Shown here piece by piece: positions 1 to 7,329 of a stretch of DNA of 50,579 nucleotides; the stretch's first letter is position 1; every line of letters begins with the position of its first letter. The stretch lies in assembly GCF_003004785.1 (NCBI RefSeq), contig NZ_PVZS01000023.1, forward strand, positions 1-50,579, read 5' to 3'. The notes under the pieces were generated by a model that saw only the letters and a list, made by a program, of their open reading frames with translations, had not been told where the DNA came from and ran no database searches. The stretch is from Alsobacter soli. GTDB lineage: Bacteria > Pseudomonadota > Alphaproteobacteria > Rhizobiales > Beijerinckiaceae. A program made the translations under genes and the position numbers.

Positions 1-29
1 ACAAGCCCGGGGATGACGGCGAGGGAGCG

Positions 30-1589
30 CTACCCCAACTCCACGTTCCAGAAGGCCGGGAACGGCATGGGGGTGTAGCCCTTCATCTTGGACGACAGGC
101 CCGCCAGCGAGCCGAAGTTGCCGGCGCGGATGTAGGGAACCTCGTCGTAGATGACCTGCTGCACCTTGGCCCAGAGCGGGCCGCGCTTGGCCGGGTTCGG
201 CTCGCCGTTGAACGCGGCGAGCGCGGCATCCTTGGCGGGGGTCTTCCACCAGCCGGGCGCGCCGTCGCCGAGTTGCGGCGGCGACAGCATGGGCTCGGGG
301 AAGAAGGCCGAGTGCGTGATGTAGATGTCCCACAGCGCCGGGTCGCCGCGGCGCTGCACCAGCGTGGCCCAATCCACGACATCGAGGGTCACCGTGAAGC
401 CGGCGGCCTTGAGCTGCTCGGCCATCACCAGCGCCATGCGGTGGTGGAAGTCGTACTGCTTGGAGTTGAGGATGCGGATGGGCGTCCCGTCGTACTTGGC
501 CTCGGCCAGGAGCTTCTTGGCCCCGGCAGCGTCGCCCTTGTTGTACTTGTCGGCGCCCGCCTCCGAGTAGAAGGGCGAGCCCTTGGGGAAATGCGAGGGC
601 GCCAGGGCGAAGAACTTGGGGTCGCCGAAGCCCGCCAGGAGGATCTCCTCCTCGTTCAGCGCCATCTGAAAGGCTTGGCGGATCTTGAGATCAGCCATGG
701 GCCCTTGCTTGGTGTTGGTCGGGAAGTACGGGAAGCCGTATGGCATGGTCAGCACCGCCTTGGCGCTTCCGGAGCTCGACAGCTTCTTGCTCGACTCCAC
801 CGGCAACTGGTCGGCGAAGTGGTATTGGCCGGCCACCACGCCTTCCACGCGGGTGTTGGCGTTAGGCGCGGGAATGAAGCGCAGTTCCGCGATCTTGGCT
901 TCCTTCTTGCCGGCGTAGCCGCTGGCCGGCTCCGAGCGGGAGACGTAGCCGTCGAACTTGGTGAGAACGACGTACTGGTCCGGCTTGCGCTCGCGGAACT
1001 TGTAGGGACCCGTGCCGACGAACTCGACCAGCGGATTGGCGATGCTCTCCTTGGCCATGATGCCGGCGTAGCCGGACGGCAGCGCGAAATGGGCGAGCAG
1101 CGCCGGCTGAAGATCGTTGAGGGCGATCTCGACCGTGGTCGGGCCCTTGGCGGAGATGGACGCGATGCTCTTGGCCAGCGCCTTGCCACGCGGCGTCATG
1201 TCCACCCAGCGCTTCAGGGAGGCCACGACGTCCTCGGCGTCGAGGTCGCGGCCGTTATGAAGCTTCACGCCCTTGCGCAGCTCGATGGTGTAGAGCTTGC
1301 CGCCCTCGCCGATCTTCGGCATGTCGGCGGCGAGCATCGGCTGCACGGCGCCGTCCTTGTCGAAGGTGAACAGCGGCTCATAGACGTGCTGCATGATGAT
1401 GCTGACGAGGTCGGCCGTGGACGCCATGGGGTCCAGCGACTGCGGCTCGCCGACCATGGCCAGGTTGGCGCTCTGTGCGCCCTGGGCCATCGCCAGCCCG
1501 GGCGCCAGTCCGGCGATCCCGAGCGCGCCCAGGCCGGCCCCGAAGCCGCGGCGCGTGGGCGCCCAGCCGAAAGAATCCGAATCCGTCAT
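30..1589 (-). CDS. ABC transporter substrate-binding protein, family 5 (peptide/nickel type)
   Basis: A 519-residue periplasmic solute-binding protein of the DppA/OppA/NikA family (SBP_bac_5), which delivers oligopeptides or similar cargo to an inner-membrane ABC importer. The N-terminus has a twin-arginine signature (TRRGFGAG, residues 12-19) followed by a hydrophobic stretch ending in AMAQG, so Tat export with cleavage near residue 36 is likely. The family signature appears as VYEPLFTFDKDG and the later ELRKGVKLHNGRDLDAEDV. The start is set by GGAGGATGGG directly before the ATG. No permease or ATPase gene is visible in the window; they may lie beyond the left edge. It is divergent from the amidohydrolase gene, so its cargo may be that enzyme's substrate (inference). 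Family assignment is firm, ligand unknown. Confidence 0.9.
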   Translation of the reverse strand: MTDSDSFGWAPTRRGFGAGLGALGIAGLAPGLAMAQGAQSANLAMVGEPQSLDPMASTADLVSIIMQHVYEPLFTFDKDGAVQPMLAADMPKIGEGGKLYTIELRKGVKLHNGRDLDAEDVVASLKRWVDMTPRGKALAKSIASISAKGPTTVEIALNDLQPALLAHFALPSGYAGIMAKESIANPLVEFVGTGPYKFRERKPDQYVVLTKFDGYVSRSEPASGYAGKKEAKIAELRFIPAPNANTRVEGVVAGQYHFADQLPVESSKKLSSSGSAKAVLTMPYGFPYFPTNTKQGPMADLKIRQAFQMALNEEEILLAGFGDPKFFALAPSHFPKGSPFYSEAGADKYNKGDAAGAKKLLAEAKYDGTPIRILNSKQYDFHHRMALVMAEQLKAAGFTVTLDVVDWATLVQRRGDPALWDIYITHSAFFPEPMLSPPQLGDGAPGWWKTPAKDAALAAFNGEPNPAKRGPLWAKVQQVIYDEVPYIRAGNFGSLAGLSSKMKGYTPMPFPAFWNVELG

Positions 1590-1764
1590 CCCATCCTCCC
1601 CTGCGGCGGGCAGCAGGTCGCCGCGCCTATGGTGTAATTTTTTAACACGCCTCGCATGGTGTCAACTGCCCAGGTTGTGTTGCGGTGCAATATAACCAGG
1701 AACTCGGACGCGAGAGATTGACCTCTGGGCGCCGCGCAATGTAATTTTATGCCACACTGCGCCC
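1590..1764. promoter_or_regulatory. Divergent promoter region with two similar AT-rich boxes
   Basis: This 175-base gap separates the divergent solute-binding protein and amidohydrolase genes. Two AT-rich boxes stand out from the GC-rich background: TGTAATTTTTTA at 1633-1644, followed by ACAC, and TGTAATTTTAT at 1740-1750, followed by CACAC. The first is a near-palindrome, GTGT...ACAC, over 1632-1648. They flank the region where both promoters must lie and could bind one shared regulator of the GntR type. This is an inference from pattern only; no regulator gene is adjacent. Confidence 0.35.
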
Positions 1765-2919
1765 GTGGCGCTCAGAGGCTTCACCATGGATTTCGAACTC
1801 GTCGTCAGCGGCGGCCGCGTCGTTGACCCCTCGCAGAACCTCGACCGCGTCACCGACGTGGCCTTCTCCGGCGGCAAGGTGGCCGCGGTGGGCGACGGGC
1901 TCGCCGGGCGCGCGGCCCGTAAGGTGGACGCTGCCGGACGAATCGTCACCCCCGGTCTGATCGACCTCCACACGCATGTGTATTGGGGCGGCACGTCGCT
2001 CGGCGTGGATCCCCTGCTGCTCGGCCGCGGCGGCGTGACCACGCTGGTGGATACGGGCAGCGCCGGGCCGGGCAACTATCCAGGCTTCCTGGAGCACATG
2101 ATCAAGCCCTCGCCGGTGCGGATCATCGCCTACCTGAACGTCTCCTTCGCGGGCATCTACGGCTTTTCCAAGCGCGTGATGGTGGGCGAGAGCGGCGACC
2201 TGCGCCTCATGGCCCCGATCGACGCCGTCGAGGTCGCCAACGCCAACCGCGACACGCTCGCCGGCATCAAGGTGCGCGTCGGCATGAACGCCTCCGGGAA
2301 TTCGGGGCTGGTGCCGCTGCAGATCGCCCGCCAGGTGGCGGACCGGATCGACATGCCCATGATGGTGCACATCGACATCCCCCCTCCCACCCTGGAGGAC
2401 GTGCTGGCCCTGATGCGGCCAGGCGACATCCTGACCCACTGCTTCCGCCCCTTCCCCAACACGCCGGCGACGGCCGAGGGCAAGGTGCTTCCGGCCGTGC
2501 TGGAGGCCCGCAAGCGCGGCGTGCTGTTCGACATCGGCCACGGCATGGGGTCGTTCTCCTTCGGCACGGCTCGGACCATGCTGGCCAACGGCTTCCTGCC
2601 GGATACCATCTCCAGCGACGTCCACGCGCTCTGCATCGAGGGGCCGGCCTTCGACCTGCTGACCACCATGTCGAAGTTCCTGTGCCTCGGCCTGGACCTT
2701 CCCACAGTGGTGAAGAGCGCCACGCAGAACGCCGCCGCGGCCCTGCAGCGGCCGGACCTCGGCACGTTCAAGGAAGGCGCTGCGGGCGACGCCTCCATCC
2801 TGTCGCTGGACTTCGGCGCGCACGATTACGTCGACTCGACCGGCGAACGCCTGCGCGGCGAGCAGCGCCTCGCAGCCAAGGGCGTCGTTATCGCCGGCAA
2901 GGTCTGGCACGAAGCCTGA
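1765..2919 (+). CDS. Amidohydrolase/deacetylase family metallohydrolase (EF_0837-like)
   Basis: A 384-residue member of the amidohydrolase superfamily, resembling the dihydroorotase-like 'amidohydrolase/deacetylase' (EF_0837/AHA_3915) group. Metal ligands are readable in order: HTH in DLHTHVYWGG, the likely carbamylated lysine in AGIKVRVGMNA, His in MMVHIDIP, His in DILTHCFRP and Asp in SSDVHAL. The flanking beta-sandwich segments (VVSGGRVVDP at the start, VVIAGKVWHEA at the end) are typical. Translation may begin at 1786 (MDFELVVSGG) rather than 1765, since that matches relatives better. Members hydrolyse N-acyl or cyclic amide bonds. The downstream RidA and D-threonine-aldolase-like genes suggest an N-acyl-D-amino-acid or hydantoin-like substrate (inference). 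Cytoplasmic. Confidence 0.85.
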   Translation: MALRGFTMDFELVVSGGRVVDPSQNLDRVTDVAFSGGKVAAVGDGLAGRAARKVDAAGRIVTPGLIDLHTHVYWGGTSLGVDPLLLGRGGVTTLVDTGSAGPGNYPGFLEHMIKPSPVRIIAYLNVSFAGIYGFSKRVMVGESGDLRLMAPIDAVEVANANRDTLAGIKVRVGMNASGNSGLVPLQIARQVADRIDMPMMVHIDIPPPTLEDVLALMRPGDILTHCFRPFPNTPATAEGKVLPAVLEARKRGVLFDIGHGMGSFSFGTARTMLANGFLPDTISSDVHALCIEGPAFDLLTTMSKFLCLGLDLPTVVKSATQNAAAALQRPDLGTFKEGAAGDASILSLDFGAHDYVDSTGERLRGEQRLAAKGVVIAGKVWHEA

Positions 2920-2929
2920 GGCTTCTCCT

Positions 2930-3008
2930 CGTCATTGCGAGGAGCGCAGCGACGAAGCAATCCACCGGCGGCCAGGGCTGGATTGCTTCGCTTCGCTCGC
3001 AACGACGG
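2930..3008. repeat. Interspersed palindromic repeat (alphaproteobacterial CERSEAIQ type)
   Basis: Two arms face each other: 2930-2964 (CGTCATTGCGAG...AAGCAATCCA) and 2979-3008 (TGGATTGCTTCG...CGCAACGACG). The second arm is nearly the reverse complement of the first. Read on the minus strand it gives the widely seen shadow peptide CERSEAIQ...CFVAALLAMT, a hallmark of a dispersed intergenic repeat found in many Hyphomicrobiales. It lies between the amidohydrolase and RidA genes. The transcript would fold into a long stem-loop, which may affect mRNA stability between the two genes (inference). Confidence 0.85.
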
Positions 3009-3068
3009 CGCAATGTCCGTTCGCTATCGAAATCGTCTCTGAGATCGCACAGCACAGGAGCCCACCTC

Positions 3069-3530
3069 ATGACCCCCGAAGAAAAGCTCGCTTCCCTGGG
3101 CCTGACGCTACCGAGCGCGCCTGTGCCAGTGGCCAACTACGTGCCGTTCCGTTGGGCGGGCGACCTGCTCTACCTGTCGGGCCAGGGCCCGAAGCGGGCG
3201 GACGGGACCTACAAGCAGGGCCGGCTCGGCCGCGACATGACCGTGGAGGAAGGCTACGCGGAGGCGCGCCTCACCGCCCTCAACCTGCTGGCGGTGGCCA
3301 AGCAGGCGGTTGGCGAACTGTCGCGCATCGAGGCCGTGGTGAAGCTGCTGGGCATGGTCAACGCGGAGCCGGATTTCGCCGACCAGCCGAAAGTGATCAA
3401 CGGCTGCTCGGACCTGCTTGTCGAGGTGCTCGGCGACGCCGGCCGCCACGCCCGCTCGGCCGTGGGCATGGGCTCGCTGCCCAACCGCATGGCGGTCGAG
3501 GTCGAGGCCATCCTGCTGGTTCGTCGATAA
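3069..3530 (+). CDS. RidA (YjgF/YER057c/UK114) family enamine/imine deaminase
   Basis: A 153-residue RidA-family protein. Family members form trimers and hydrolyse the reactive 2-aminoacrylate and related enamines that PLP enzymes release. The start MTPEEKLASLGL is preceded by ACAGGAG; longer in-frame reading runs into the repeat and is not coding. The C-terminal HARSAVGMGSLPNRMAVEVEAI contains the arginine that binds the substrate carboxylate in RidA, and YLSGQGP is the usual N-terminal motif. It lies 10 bases before a PLP-dependent D-threonine-aldolase-like gene, which would be a natural source of enamine or imine intermediates. Divergent subfamily of the XynB-like/UK114 type is possible. 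Confidence 0.9.
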   Translation: MTPEEKLASLGLTLPSAPVPVANYVPFRWAGDLLYLSGQGPKRADGTYKQGRLGRDMTVEEGYAEARLTALNLLAVAKQAVGELSRIEAVVKLLGMVNAEPDFADQPKVINGCSDLLVEVLGDAGRHARSAVGMGSLPNRMAVEVEAILLVRR

Positions 3531-3540
3531 GGATCGGCCG

Positions 3541-4626
3541 ATGAGCATCGCCGCCCTGAAGGCCGAGGTCGCCCGCCGTTTCGGAACGCCCGCGGTCGTG
3601 GTCGACCTCGACGTGGTCGAGCGCAACATCGCCCGCGTGCAGTCGCTCTGCGACTCCGCGGGCGTCGCCAACCGGCCGCACATCAAGACGCACAAGAGCC
3701 CGGTGATCGCCGGCATGCAGCGCGACGCCGGCGCGCAGGGCATCACCTGCCAGAAGATCGGCGAAGCGGAGGTGATGGCGGCCGCCGGGTTCGACGACAT
3801 CTTCATCACCTACAACCTCCTGGGCGAAGAGAAGATGGGCCGCCTCGGCCGCCTGCTGCAGTCGACCCGGATGCGGGTCGCGGCGGACAACCCGACCGTG
3901 GTCGCCGGACTGCCCGAGGCGGCGCGCATCGGCGGGCGGGACCTCGAGGTGATGGTGGAGTGCGACACCGGCCGCAAGCGCGCCGGGGTCGAGACCCCCG
4001 CGGAAGCCGTGGCGCTCGCCAGGGACATCGCGTCCCGCCCGGGCCTCGCCTTCGCCGGGCTGATGCTCTACCCGCCGGAGGCCCGGATGGCCGAGACCCA
4101 GGCCTTCCTGGACGAGACCCTCGCCGGACTGCGCGACGCGGGCCTGGAGGCGCGCGTGATCTCGTCGGGCGGGACGCCGAACCTCGCCAACCTCGACAAA
4201 GTCAAGGGCGTCACCGAGCACCGGGCGGGCACCTGCGTGTTCAACGACCGCATGATGATGCGCGCCGGCATGGCCGGGCTCGACGATTGCGCGCTCACCG
4301 TCTACGCCACCGTGGTCAGCCGCGCCGCGCCCGAGCGGGGCATCCTGGACGCCGGCTCCAAGACGCTCACCAGCGACACGGGCGCGGGGCTCGACGGGCA
4401 CGGCCTCATCCTGGAGCACCCGGAGGCGCGCATCGCCCAGTTCGCGGAGGAGCACGGGTTCCTGGACCTCAGGGCCTGCAACGACCGCCCGAAGGTGGGC
4501 GACGTGGTGCGGGTCGTGCCCAACCACGTGTGCGTGGTGGTGAACATGGTGGACCGGCTGGTCGCCGTGCGCGGGGACGAGATCGTGGGCGAACTCCCGG
4601 TGGCCGCGCGCGGCCGGATCACGTAG
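3541..4626 (+). CDS. D-threonine aldolase / D-serine dehydratase-like PLP enzyme (DSD1 family)
   Basis: A 361-residue fold-type III PLP enzyme with an alanine-racemase-like N-terminal barrel. The PLP lysine is in RPHIKTHKSP near residue 59. The C-terminal PNHVCVVVN (residues ~326-334) holds the His-x-Cys pair that binds a divalent metal in D-threonine aldolase and eukaryotic-type D-serine dehydratase. Such enzymes cleave D-threonine and D-3-hydroxyamino acids to glycine and an aldehyde, or dehydrate D-serine. The ATG at 3541 was chosen because the longer frame runs through the RidA gene. It follows RidA by 10 bases. With the upstream amidohydrolase this makes a plausible D-amino-acid-conjugate degradation unit (inference). 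Confidence 0.85.
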   Translation: MSIAALKAEVARRFGTPAVVVDLDVVERNIARVQSLCDSAGVANRPHIKTHKSPVIAGMQRDAGAQGITCQKIGEAEVMAAAGFDDIFITYNLLGEEKMGRLGRLLQSTRMRVAADNPTVVAGLPEAARIGGRDLEVMVECDTGRKRAGVETPAEAVALARDIASRPGLAFAGLMLYPPEARMAETQAFLDETLAGLRDAGLEARVISSGGTPNLANLDKVKGVTEHRAGTCVFNDRMMMRAGMAGLDDCALTVYATVVSRAAPERGILDAGSKTLTSDTGAGLDGHGLILEHPEARIAQFAEEHGFLDLRACNDRPKVGDVVRVVPNHVCVVVNMVDRLVAVRGDEIVGELPVAARGRIT

Positions 4627-4768
4627 CCGTAGGTCATCCGCAGCTCGCGGGATCTCTTGGAGACCTCCTGCGAGGCCCTGAAGACCGGGGTCCTTGGCAA
4701 CGCAACGGGAGACGGGCTGCTCCGCCCCCGGGCGCCGGTGAAGCCGCGTTTCCCCCGCTACGCCTCGG

Positions 4769-5155
4769 CTACAGAGACGCGACCACGCGGGACAGGCGCG
4801 TGCCCACTTCCGTGGCGACGCTGTCCAGCGCCGGGTTGCCGATCGCCTGCATCGGCGCGGCGGGGTTGATCGCCGCGACCTCGACCTGCTGCTCGCCCGT
4901 CTGCTGGACCACCACGTTGCACGGCAGCATCACGCCTACCCTCGGCTCGTTCGACAGCGCCTTGTGGGCCAGCGGCGGGTTGCAGGCGCCCAGAATGCGG
5001 TAGGGCCGGAAGTCCTCCCCGAGCTTCGCCTTCAGGGTGGCCTGGACGTCGATGTCCGACAGAACCCCGAAGCCCTCAGCCTTGAGCGCCTCCGTGACCC
5101 GGCTCACGACTTCGTCGAAGGAGCCCGGGACGGTGCGATGAAACGTGTACTCCAT
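4769..5155 (-). CDS. DUF302 domain protein
   Basis: A 128-residue DUF302 protein. The family signature is readable as a central region with GACNPPLAHKALSNEPRVGVMLPCNVVV (only parts quoted here are diagnostic: ACNPPLA and LPCNVVV). No signal peptide or membrane segment is present, so it is probably cytoplasmic. DUF302 proteins are small alpha/beta proteins often found with oxidative or metal stress genes; their activity is not settled. It converges on the D-threonine-aldolase-like gene. The neighbouring PAP2, b561 and P-type ATPase genes do not give it a clear role. Confidence 0.85.
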   Translation of the reverse strand: MEYTFHRTVPGSFDEVVSRVTEALKAEGFGVLSDIDVQATLKAKLGEDFRPYRILGACNPPLAHKALSNEPRVGVMLPCNVVVQQTGEQQVEVAAINPAAPMQAIGNPALDSVATEVGTRLSRVVASL

Positions 5156-5397
5156 GGCGTTCTCCCGCTGCGAATGGGCCGCGCCGCGGCGGCCGTCGAC
5201 ATGATGGCGCGCCTTTCAGGCCATGATCGGCCTTGCCCGTACGCCGGGATTGATCCGGCTCAAGATCCGGCGAACCGGAGACGGGCGTCCGCTTCGGACG
5301 CAGGCGCAGGACAGCATCTTACTTCAGCCACGATGCGGGGCAGATTTCGCTCTGGCCGAGGCGCGTGGTCCGCGGCGGAAAGCCTGAAAGGAACGCG

Positions 5398-6012
5398 ATG
5401 CTGGCCTTGAACGAGCGCCTTTTTCTTCTGATCAATGCGAGCGCCCACCCGGATGGCGCGCTGGTGGCGTTCGCGTCCTTCGTGGCCAACGATGTCGTGG
5501 TCGCGGTGGCGCTGGTGCTGGTCGCCAGCTGGGCCTGGGGCGACCATGGCAAAAGGGCCGCCCTGCTGGCCACGGCCGGCGCGACCCTGGTCGCGCTGGG
5601 AGTGAACCAGCTGCTGGGACATCTCTGGTACGAGCCGCGTCCGTTCATGATCGGGCTTGGCCATACCCTCTCCCCGCACGCGGCGGAGAACTCCTTCCCG
5701 AGCGACCACGGCACGTTCATGTTCACGATCGGCCTCGGGCTGCTGGCGACGGGCGCATCCCGCTTCTGGGGAATCGTGGTGTGCCTCGCGGGCGTGGCGG
5801 TCGCCTGGGCGCGCGTCTATCTCGGCGTGCACTTCCCGATCGACATGGCCGGGTCCGCGATGGTGGCCGGCGCCTGTTCCCTGCTGGCGGCCGCCGCGGA
5901 GCGCCCGCTCGGGCGCCATGTCGTTCCTTTCGGCAACCGCCTCTATGACCGGTCCCTCGACCTGCTCCGGTTCCCGTCGACGCTGTTTCCGCGCACGCGA
6001 AGCCGCGCGTAA
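5398..6012 (+). CDS. PAP2-family membrane phosphatase (undecaprenyl-diphosphatase-like)
   Basis: A 204-residue integral membrane phosphatase of the PAP2/BcrC type. These enzymes remove a phosphate from lipid pyrophosphates such as undecaprenyl diphosphate at the outer face of the inner membrane, recycling the cell-wall lipid carrier. Active-site blocks are visible: YEPRPF (about residue 80), the PSDH block in NSFPSDHGTFM (about 100) and RVYLGVHFPIDM (about 140), with several hydrophobic helices between. The ATG at 5398 follows AAAGGA with correct spacing; an ATG/GTG 33 bases upstream would add 11 residues without a clear ribosome site. It converges with the b561 gene. The exact lipid substrate is not readable from sequence. 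Confidence 0.88.
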   Translation: MLALNERLFLLINASAHPDGALVAFASFVANDVVVAVALVLVASWAWGDHGKRAALLATAGATLVALGVNQLLGHLWYEPRPFMIGLGHTLSPHAAENSFPSDHGTFMFTIGLGLLATGASRFWGIVVCLAGVAVAWARVYLGVHFPIDMAGSAMVAGACSLLAAAAERPLGRHVVPFGNRLYDRSLDLLRFPSTLFPRTRSRA

Positions 6013-6026
6013 CGCGACGGCTCGAT

Positions 6027-6048
6027 GCGAAGCGCATCAGCGCTTCGC
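6027..6048. terminator. Perfect 9-bp hairpin between convergent genes
   Basis: Arms GCGAAGCGC (6027-6035) and GCGCTTCGC (6040-6048) with loop ATCA lie between the convergent PAP2 (ends 6012) and cytochrome b561 (ends 6084) genes. There is no T-run on either side, so if it terminates transcription it does so weakly or with help; it could instead protect 3' ends. Confidence 0.5.
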
Positions 6049-6083
6049 TCGGAGCTTCAGGTCGCGGGCAAGCGCCTCGTCGG

Positions 6084-6599
6084 TCACCTGACCAGGCTCA
6101 TGCGCGTCAGCGTGCCGTCGCGCAGCACGAACTGGTGCCAGAGCGCGAGCACGGCGTGGAACCCGGCCAGCCAGAGGAGCACCGTGCCGCCGGTTTCGTG
6201 CACCTCGGCGATCCAGCCGGGCGCGCCCTGCACCGGAGCGGCGAGCGCGGGGAGCGGCAGGCCGAAGAAGGTCACCGGAACGCCGAGCCGGCCGGCGGCA
6301 TACCAGCCGGTCAGGGGCAGCAGGATCATGAAGGCGTACAGGACCCAGTGCCCGGCCCGGGCCGCGAGGTCGAGCAACGGCCGCCGGGGCGCCTCCATCT
6401 CGGGAGCGCCGCCCAGGAGCCGCGAGATGATCCGCGGTATCACCAGGACGAGGACGGAAAAGCCGAGCCAGAAGTGCAGCACAGGCGGATTCTCCCGCAC
6501 GTGCCGGCCGCCCTCCGAGGTCAGCCAGGCCGCCAGGATCAGAACCGCCATCACCCAGTGCAGGACGATCATCGTCTTCGAGTAGCGCGCCGTCGTCAT
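6084..6599 (-). CDS. Cytochrome b561 (di-heme, inner membrane)
   Basis: A 171-residue four-helix membrane protein of the bacterial cytochrome b561 family. The heme-binding histidines sit in the expected places: MIVLHWVMAV in helix 1, HWVLYAFMILLP in helix 3, and the HETGG and FHAVLALWHQF motifs toward the end. Members carry electrons from the quinone pool, for example as quinol-superoxide oxidoreductase. It is 33 bases downstream of the VIT-type gene on the same strand, so it probably belongs to the ATPase-VIT transcript. Length fits the family. Confidence 0.9.
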   Translation of the reverse strand: MTTARYSKTMIVLHWVMAVLILAAWLTSEGGRHVRENPPVLHFWLGFSVLVLVIPRIISRLLGGAPEMEAPRRPLLDLAARAGHWVLYAFMILLPLTGWYAAGRLGVPVTFFGLPLPALAAPVQGAPGWIAEVHETGGTVLLWLAGFHAVLALWHQFVLRDGTLTRMSLVR

Positions 6600-6632
6600 G
6601 GACTGCCTCCTCCAGGATCGAATGGGTTGGGC

Positions 6633-7328
6633 TTAGACGGCGCGCCCGACGAGCGCGCCGATCAGGGCCGTCGCCGCCATGGCGACCGCGCCCCAGAATG
6701 TCACCCGAACCGTGGGCCGCAGCACGCCGGCCCCGCCGGCCTGGGCTCCGACGGCTCCGAGCAGAGCGAGTCCGACCAGCGAGCCGCCGGAGACGGCGAT
6801 GCTCGTCCACTGGGTTGGCGCCAGCAGGGCGATGGCGAGGGGCAGCAAAGCCCCCGTGGCGAAAGTCGCGGCCGAGGTCAGCGCGGCCTGCACGGGGCGG
6901 GCTGTCACGTGCTCGACGATCCCGAGTTCGTCACGCACGTGCGTCCCGAACGCGTCCTTCGCCGTCATCTGCTCCGCCACCTTGCGGGCCAGATCGGGCT
7001 CGACGCCCCTGGCGACGTAGATCTGGGTGAGTTCTTCGAGCTCGGCCTCCGGCATGGTCGCAAGTTCGCGTCGCTCGCGGGCCATGTCAGCCTCTTCGGT
7101 GTCCGCCTGGGAGCTCACCGAGACGTACTCGCCGGCCGCCATCGACATGGCGCCGGCGACGAGGCTGGCGACCCCGGCGACGATCACCTCGCCGGGCCCG
7201 GCCGCCGCGGCGGCCACGCCGACGACAAGGCTCGCCGTGGAGATGATCCCGTCGTTGGCCCCGAGCACGGCGGCGCGCAGCCAGCCGATGCGCTGGATCA
7301 GGTGGGCTTCGCGGTGCAGCGGGTGCAT
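6633..7328 (-). CDS. VIT1/CCC1-family transporter (iron/manganese type)
   Basis: A 231-residue membrane protein of the VIT1/CCC1 family, whose eukaryotic members move Fe2+ or Mn2+ out of the cytoplasm into the vacuole. LGANDGIISTASLVVGVA is the first-helix signature and AMSMAAGEYVSVSSQADTEEAD holds the acidic, metal-contacting segment. The start at 7328 (MHPLHREAHLI) was chosen because it lies one base past the stop codon of the upstream ATPase gene, with GGAGG inside that gene's last codons; a start at 7367 would overlap the ATPase by 38 bases. This is strong evidence for translational coupling to the metal ATPase. Metal identity is unknown. Confidence 0.87.
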   Translation of the reverse strand: MHPLHREAHLIQRIGWLRAAVLGANDGIISTASLVVGVAAAAAGPGEVIVAGVASLVAGAMSMAAGEYVSVSSQADTEEADMARERRELATMPEAELEELTQIYVARGVEPDLARKVAEQMTAKDAFGTHVRDELGIVEHVTARPVQAALTSAATFATGALLPLAIALLAPTQWTSIAVSGGSLVGLALLGAVGAQAGGAGVLRPTVRVTFWGAVAMAATALIGALVGRAV

Positions 7329-7329
7329 C

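Noticed and set aside
2888-3136. Minus-strand 82-codon frame over the palindromic repeat.
   Set aside because: It contains the CERSEAIQ/CFVAALLAMT shadow peptide, which marks a DNA repeat and not a protein.
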